A stretch of DNA of 64,000 nt from assembly GCA_964599695.1 (NCBI GenBank), contig CAZRGP010000003.1, forward strand, positions 104,078-168,077, written 5' to 3'. Source of the stretch: RUG11783 sp964599695 (GTDB lineage: Bacteria > Bacillota > Clostridia > Oscillospirales > Ruminococcaceae). The notes below the pieces were generated by a model. That model was not told the origin of the DNA. It did no database searches and worked only from the letters and a program-made list of their open reading frames with translations. The translations under genes were made by a program, and so were the position numbers. Shown here piece by piece: positions 61,203 to 64,000 of this stretch; position 1 is the stretch's first letter; each line of letters starts with the position of its first letter.

Positions 61203-62336
61203 ATGGCGTATTCGAAATCTGTCGCTATCGCATCCGAACTACGGGCGCAGATCCTGCGCGGAGATTATAAAAAAGGTGACAAACTCCCCACAGAAAGTGA
61301 ATTGAGCAGCAGGTTCGGTGTGAGCAGGCAAACTATCCGCAAAGCCCTGGCTGATCTCGGACAGGACGGCCTCATCACGAGCGTTCAGGGAAGCGGCTCC
61401 TATGTCGCTTTCGAGGCTCCTGCACGGACCAAGACGATGCACATCACCATCATCACGTCCTATATCAGTGAGTATATTTTCCCCGCTGTTCTGCGCGGGA
61501 TCGACAATGTCATGAGCGGCGCCGGATACACCGTTAATGTACGCGCTACCAATAACAGCATCGCCAATGAGCGCAAGATCCTGGAAGATATCCTGGAGCA
61601 CCCGGTGGACGGCATCGCGATCGAGGGCACCAAGACCACCATGCCCAACCCCAACGTCGGACTGTACAGCAAGATTGCCGACATGGGCATTCCGATCGTC
61701 ATGTTCAACAACTTCTACCCCGGTCTGGAACTCCCCGGATACCCCCACGTCGTCAGCAGTCACAACCGTATGCATCCGGACCTGGAAGCCAATCCTTACC
61801 CAAACATCAAGCACGTCGTCCTTGACGACTACGCCGGCGCCTACGCCCTGACTGAGATGCTCATCAAAGACGGCCACAATACAATTGGCGGTATCTTCAA
61901 GTCCGACGACATGCAGGGTTTTGTCCGCTATGCGGGTTATCTCGACTGCATGCTCTATTACGGAGCGAATTTCCGGGATGATAACACAATCTTCTATACG
62001 ACTGAGTCCACTCCCATCATCAACCACTACCTGGAAGATCATATCGATGACATCGAGCTCTTCTACAATATGTTCCGCAAATGTACTGCTCTCGTCTGCT
62101 ACAACGATCAGGTGGCTCAGAGAGTGCTCAATACCTTGAACGCAACTCCAAGAGAGAGCAGCCTAAAAGCCATCTACAGTTTCGACCGGCACCTGAGCCT
62201 CCACAATGAGAAAGGAATCAAGACCTATTCCCTCGGATACCCCAAAGACACCATAGGCGAGGTCATCGGCAAAAAACTTCTCAATATGATCGGCGGGAAG
62301 GAAGAATCTTCCGATATGCTTGCGTGGATCAAATGA
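61203..62336 (+). CDS. araR: AraR-like arabinose repressor (GntR-LacI type)
   Basis: This 377-residue regulator fuses a GntR winged helix (residues 1-70, DKLPTESELSSRFGVSRQTIRKALADLGQDGLI with wing VQGSGSYV) to a LacI-type periplasmic-binding effector domain (about 78-375). This chimeric architecture is the hallmark of AraR, which releases its operators when it binds L-arabinose. GAAAGGAG precedes the ATG. It is divergent from an arabinose operon and sits beside a cluster of ATTTGTAC-type sites, including one between its own -35 and -10 boxes, so it probably represses both itself and the operon. Confidence 0.9.
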   Translation: MAYSKSVAIASELRAQILRGDYKKGDKLPTESELSSRFGVSRQTIRKALADLGQDGLITSVQGSGSYVAFEAPARTKTMHITIITSYISEYIFPAVLRGIDNVMSGAGYTVNVRATNNSIANERKILEDILEHPVDGIAIEGTKTTMPNPNVGLYSKIADMGIPIVMFNNFYPGLELPGYPHVVSSHNRMHPDLEANPYPNIKHVVLDDYAGAYALTEMLIKDGHNTIGGIFKSDDMQGFVRYAGYLDCMLYYGANFRDDNTIFYTTESTPIINHYLEDHIDDIELFYNMFRKCTALVCYNDQVAQRVLNTLNATPRESSLKAIYSFDRHLSLHNEKGIKTYSLGYPKDTIGEVIGKKLLNMIGGKEESSDMLAWIK

Positions 62337-62354
62337 ATTAAAGCGTTGCGTAAA

Positions 62355-62389
62355 AAAGGAACCGTTTATAGAACGGTTCCTTTTTTTGG
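62355..62389. terminator. Bidirectional terminator between araR and the MATE gene
   Basis: AAAGGAACCGT/ACGGTTCCTTT with seven T on the plus strand and a T-rich run on the minus strand, between the stops at 62336 and 62416. Confidence 0.92.
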
Positions 62390-62415
62390 CATATACTGCA
62401 GCTTTTGGAACGATT

Positions 62416-63813
62416 TCACTCCTCCCCGCCCTGCATGAGATAAGCTTCTCCGGATCTTCCGTATCCGTAATTGTCCCTGTTGCGGTATACAATCAGGGCT
62501 GCAACCAGGAAGGAGAAGAATTCCGCGACAGGGAAAGCCAGCCACACGCCCAGTTCCCCGAACATTCGCGGGAGAACAATGAGCATGATCAGACGGAAAA
62601 CAAAGTTCCTCGACGTGGAAAGAATCGCCGCATACTTCGGCGCGCCAAGGGCAACGAACATCCTCATGACCAGGATGCATCCCGCTGAAAAGATCACAGC
62701 GAAATACTCGATGGTCAGTCCCTCCAGCGTCATGGCATATATTGGGGATGATTCCGGATCCGGTATGAAAATGCTTATGAGAGGGCGCCTGAGCAACTGT
62801 CCCAGAGCTGTAAGCGTGACCGTACCGAAGAACCAGAATTTCAGATTGTAGCCCAGGATCTTTTTGAGACGTTTCGGGTTGCGGTTGCCGTAATTATATG
62901 CGATGACAGGACCCACACAACCCGCGTAACCTACAAAAGCCGTATTGAGCATCATCCTCAGATCATTGATGATGGAATTGGCGGCGATCCCGTTGGAGCC
63001 AAGCAGCGAGATAAGGGTGATATTGGTGACGTAACTGGTGACACTGATGGAAAGGCTGCTGATGAACTGGGAAAATCCTGCCTTCCAGGCTTTCCAGGTC
63101 GTCTCGATGTATTTCCCCTCGGGTCTTGTGAAGTGGATCTCATGTTTCTGGATGGAATAAAACACCATTCCGAGGATCATGACCGCGATCTCGCCCAGGA
63201 CCGTGGACCATGCCGCTCCGTCCGCTCCCATCTTCAGCCATACGATGAGGATCACGTCGAAAACGATGTTCATTGTACCGTTGAGCACCGAACTGACAAG
63301 CCCCATGACAGGCTTTCCTGCAGTGGAATAATAGCTGGCAAGGCATAGTCCGATAAGATGAGGAGCTGCGTCCGAATAAATGATCCTGGTGTAGGACATC
63401 GCGATGGGGAGTGTCCCCTCGTCCGCTCCCAGGAACAACAGGATCGGCTGTTCAAAAACAAGGATAACTGTTGTGAACAGCAGTCCGACCACGCCCGCGG
63501 AGACGACGACCCTGGTGAATATCCGGTTGGCCTCCTCCCTGTCTCCTTCACCCATCTTATGCGCCGACAGGGTGCTGGCACCGATGGAGAACAGATGGGA
63601 AAAACCCATGAGTATGGCGTTGACGGGCTGAATGATCTTGATGGAGGCAAGCGCAGTCTCCCCCACGAACCGGCTGACGAACAGACCGTCATCCAATGTC
63701 CGGAATAATGATGTAAACAGATTTGTCATGATCGCCGGGACACAAAACCAGATCAGCTGCCAGAAAGTGAAATCCTGACCGATCCTCGCCCTTCTTTCGT
63801 CTTTGTTCGCCAT
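62416..63813 (-). CDS. MATE-family efflux transporter
   Basis: This 465-residue protein has twelve predicted helices in two repeated halves, with the MATE segments FWQLIWFCVPAIMTNLFTSLFRTLDDGLFV and GADGAAWSTVLGE. Such proteins export cationic drugs or metabolites with Na+ or H+. The ATG at 63813 is taken as the start, since MANKD is the usual N-terminus; GGTGAT is a weak SD, and a GTG at 63825 is possible. It is a single gene. No substrate can be inferred. Confidence 0.9.
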   Translation of the reverse strand: MANKDERRARIGQDFTFWQLIWFCVPAIMTNLFTSLFRTLDDGLFVSRFVGETALASIKIIQPVNAILMGFSHLFSIGASTLSAHKMGEGDREEANRIFTRVVVSAGVVGLLFTTVILVFEQPILLFLGADEGTLPIAMSYTRIIYSDAAPHLIGLCLASYYSTAGKPVMGLVSSVLNGTMNIVFDVILIVWLKMGADGAAWSTVLGEIAVMILGMVFYSIQKHEIHFTRPEGKYIETTWKAWKAGFSQFISSLSISVTSYVTNITLISLLGSNGIAANSIINDLRMMLNTAFVGYAGCVGPVIAYNYGNRNPKRLKKILGYNLKFWFFGTVTLTALGQLLRRPLISIFIPDPESSPIYAMTLEGLTIEYFAVIFSAGCILVMRMFVALGAPKYAAILSTSRNFVFRLIMLIVLPRMFGELGVWLAFPVAEFFSFLVAALIVYRNRDNYGYGRSGEAYLMQGGEE

Positions 63814-64000
63814 ATCAATCACCATTCATATTATTAATGTGTTTAATAAATCGATTTTATTAGTCAAGCGAGAATACCCGTGCTTTCAAACATGGGATGA
63901 ATCGCCCGCAAACTAGTGTCTAGTCTATTCAGATAATAGAATAGTAAATATAGATAAGATGCGTAATATATTATGCACCTTATACTTTTGCTCTTGCTTT
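63814..64000. promoter_or_regulatory. AT-rich regulatory region upstream of the MATE gene
   Basis: The 187-bp remainder is AT-rich and has no gene. It contains the near-perfect palindrome TGCGTAATATATTATGCA (63960-63977, one mismatched pair) and a smaller dyad, CTATTC/GAATAG, just upstream of it. These look like operators for a regulator that may lie beyond the window. Confidence 0.4.

Noticed and set aside
1..64000. CRISPR arrays, tRNA/rRNA genes, insertion sequences, prophage or toxin-antitoxin genes
   Set aside because: No spaced direct-repeat array, cloverleaf with CCA-like end, transposase or phage motif was found on either strand by reading. Weak matches cannot be excluded without a search tool.

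Overview
The window looks like a chromosomal segment of a fermentative, Gram-positive Clostridia-type bacterium (Bacillota, probably Lachnospiraceae or a close relative from a gut or rumen). Evidence: strong AGGAGG-type ribosome binding sites, frequent TTG/GTG starts, lipoprotein signal peptides, permuted GH3 enzymes, GPH sugar symporters, a GntR-LacI type AraR-like regulator, and moderately GC-rich coding DNA by eye. No rRNA, tRNA, CRISPR array, insertion sequence or phage gene was seen.

1-19.6 kb is mixed housekeeping and regulation: the 3' end of an isocitrate dehydrogenase gene, an ABC-F ATPase with an attenuator-like leader, an M16C metallopeptidase, a FucO-like dehydrogenase, a GT-C-like membrane protein, a beta-helix lipoprotein, a soluble hybrid histidine kinase paired with an unknown 600-residue protein, a GntR/UTRA regulator, two helical-repeat (TPR-like) proteins, a possible small RNA, an AAA ATPase, a small unknown protein, an Fe-S aldo/keto reductase and a YgjP-like protein lacking one zinc ligand.

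19.6-47.7 kb is a glycan utilisation region built from two similar modules. Module A (19.6-30.3 kb, minus strand) is GH2, GPH symporter, GH43, GH3, GH39, GH1, with a divergent AraC-type regulator at its head. Module B (31.2-43.5 kb, minus strand) is GPH symporter, GH3, GH2, GH78, GH106 and a truncated GH43, again headed by a divergent AraC-type regulator. A third GH3 gene (45.0-47.7 kb) stands alone. None of the glycosidases has a signal peptide, so the picture is import of oligosaccharides followed by hydrolysis in the cytoplasm: xylo/gluco-oligosaccharides for module A, rhamnose-containing glycans for module B.

47.9-62.3 kb is an L-arabinose locus. A minus-strand operon runs carboxylesterase, sugar ABC transporter (binding protein, permease, double ATPase), aldose 1-epimerase, L-arabinose isomerase, FGGY kinase and three CE1/esterase-D-like proteins. 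One of those three has alanine in place of the serine nucleophile. A divergent AraR-like regulator shares a 413-bp control region with the operon; this holds five TGTAC-type operator candidates, two of them lying between the -35 and -10 boxes of the opposing promoters. Five gaps in the operon carry strong hairpins that are not followed by U tracts. Together this suggests that arabinose release from esterified (feruloylated or acetylated) arabinoxylan fragments is coupled to arabinose catabolism. araD is not in the window. A MATE transporter closes the window.
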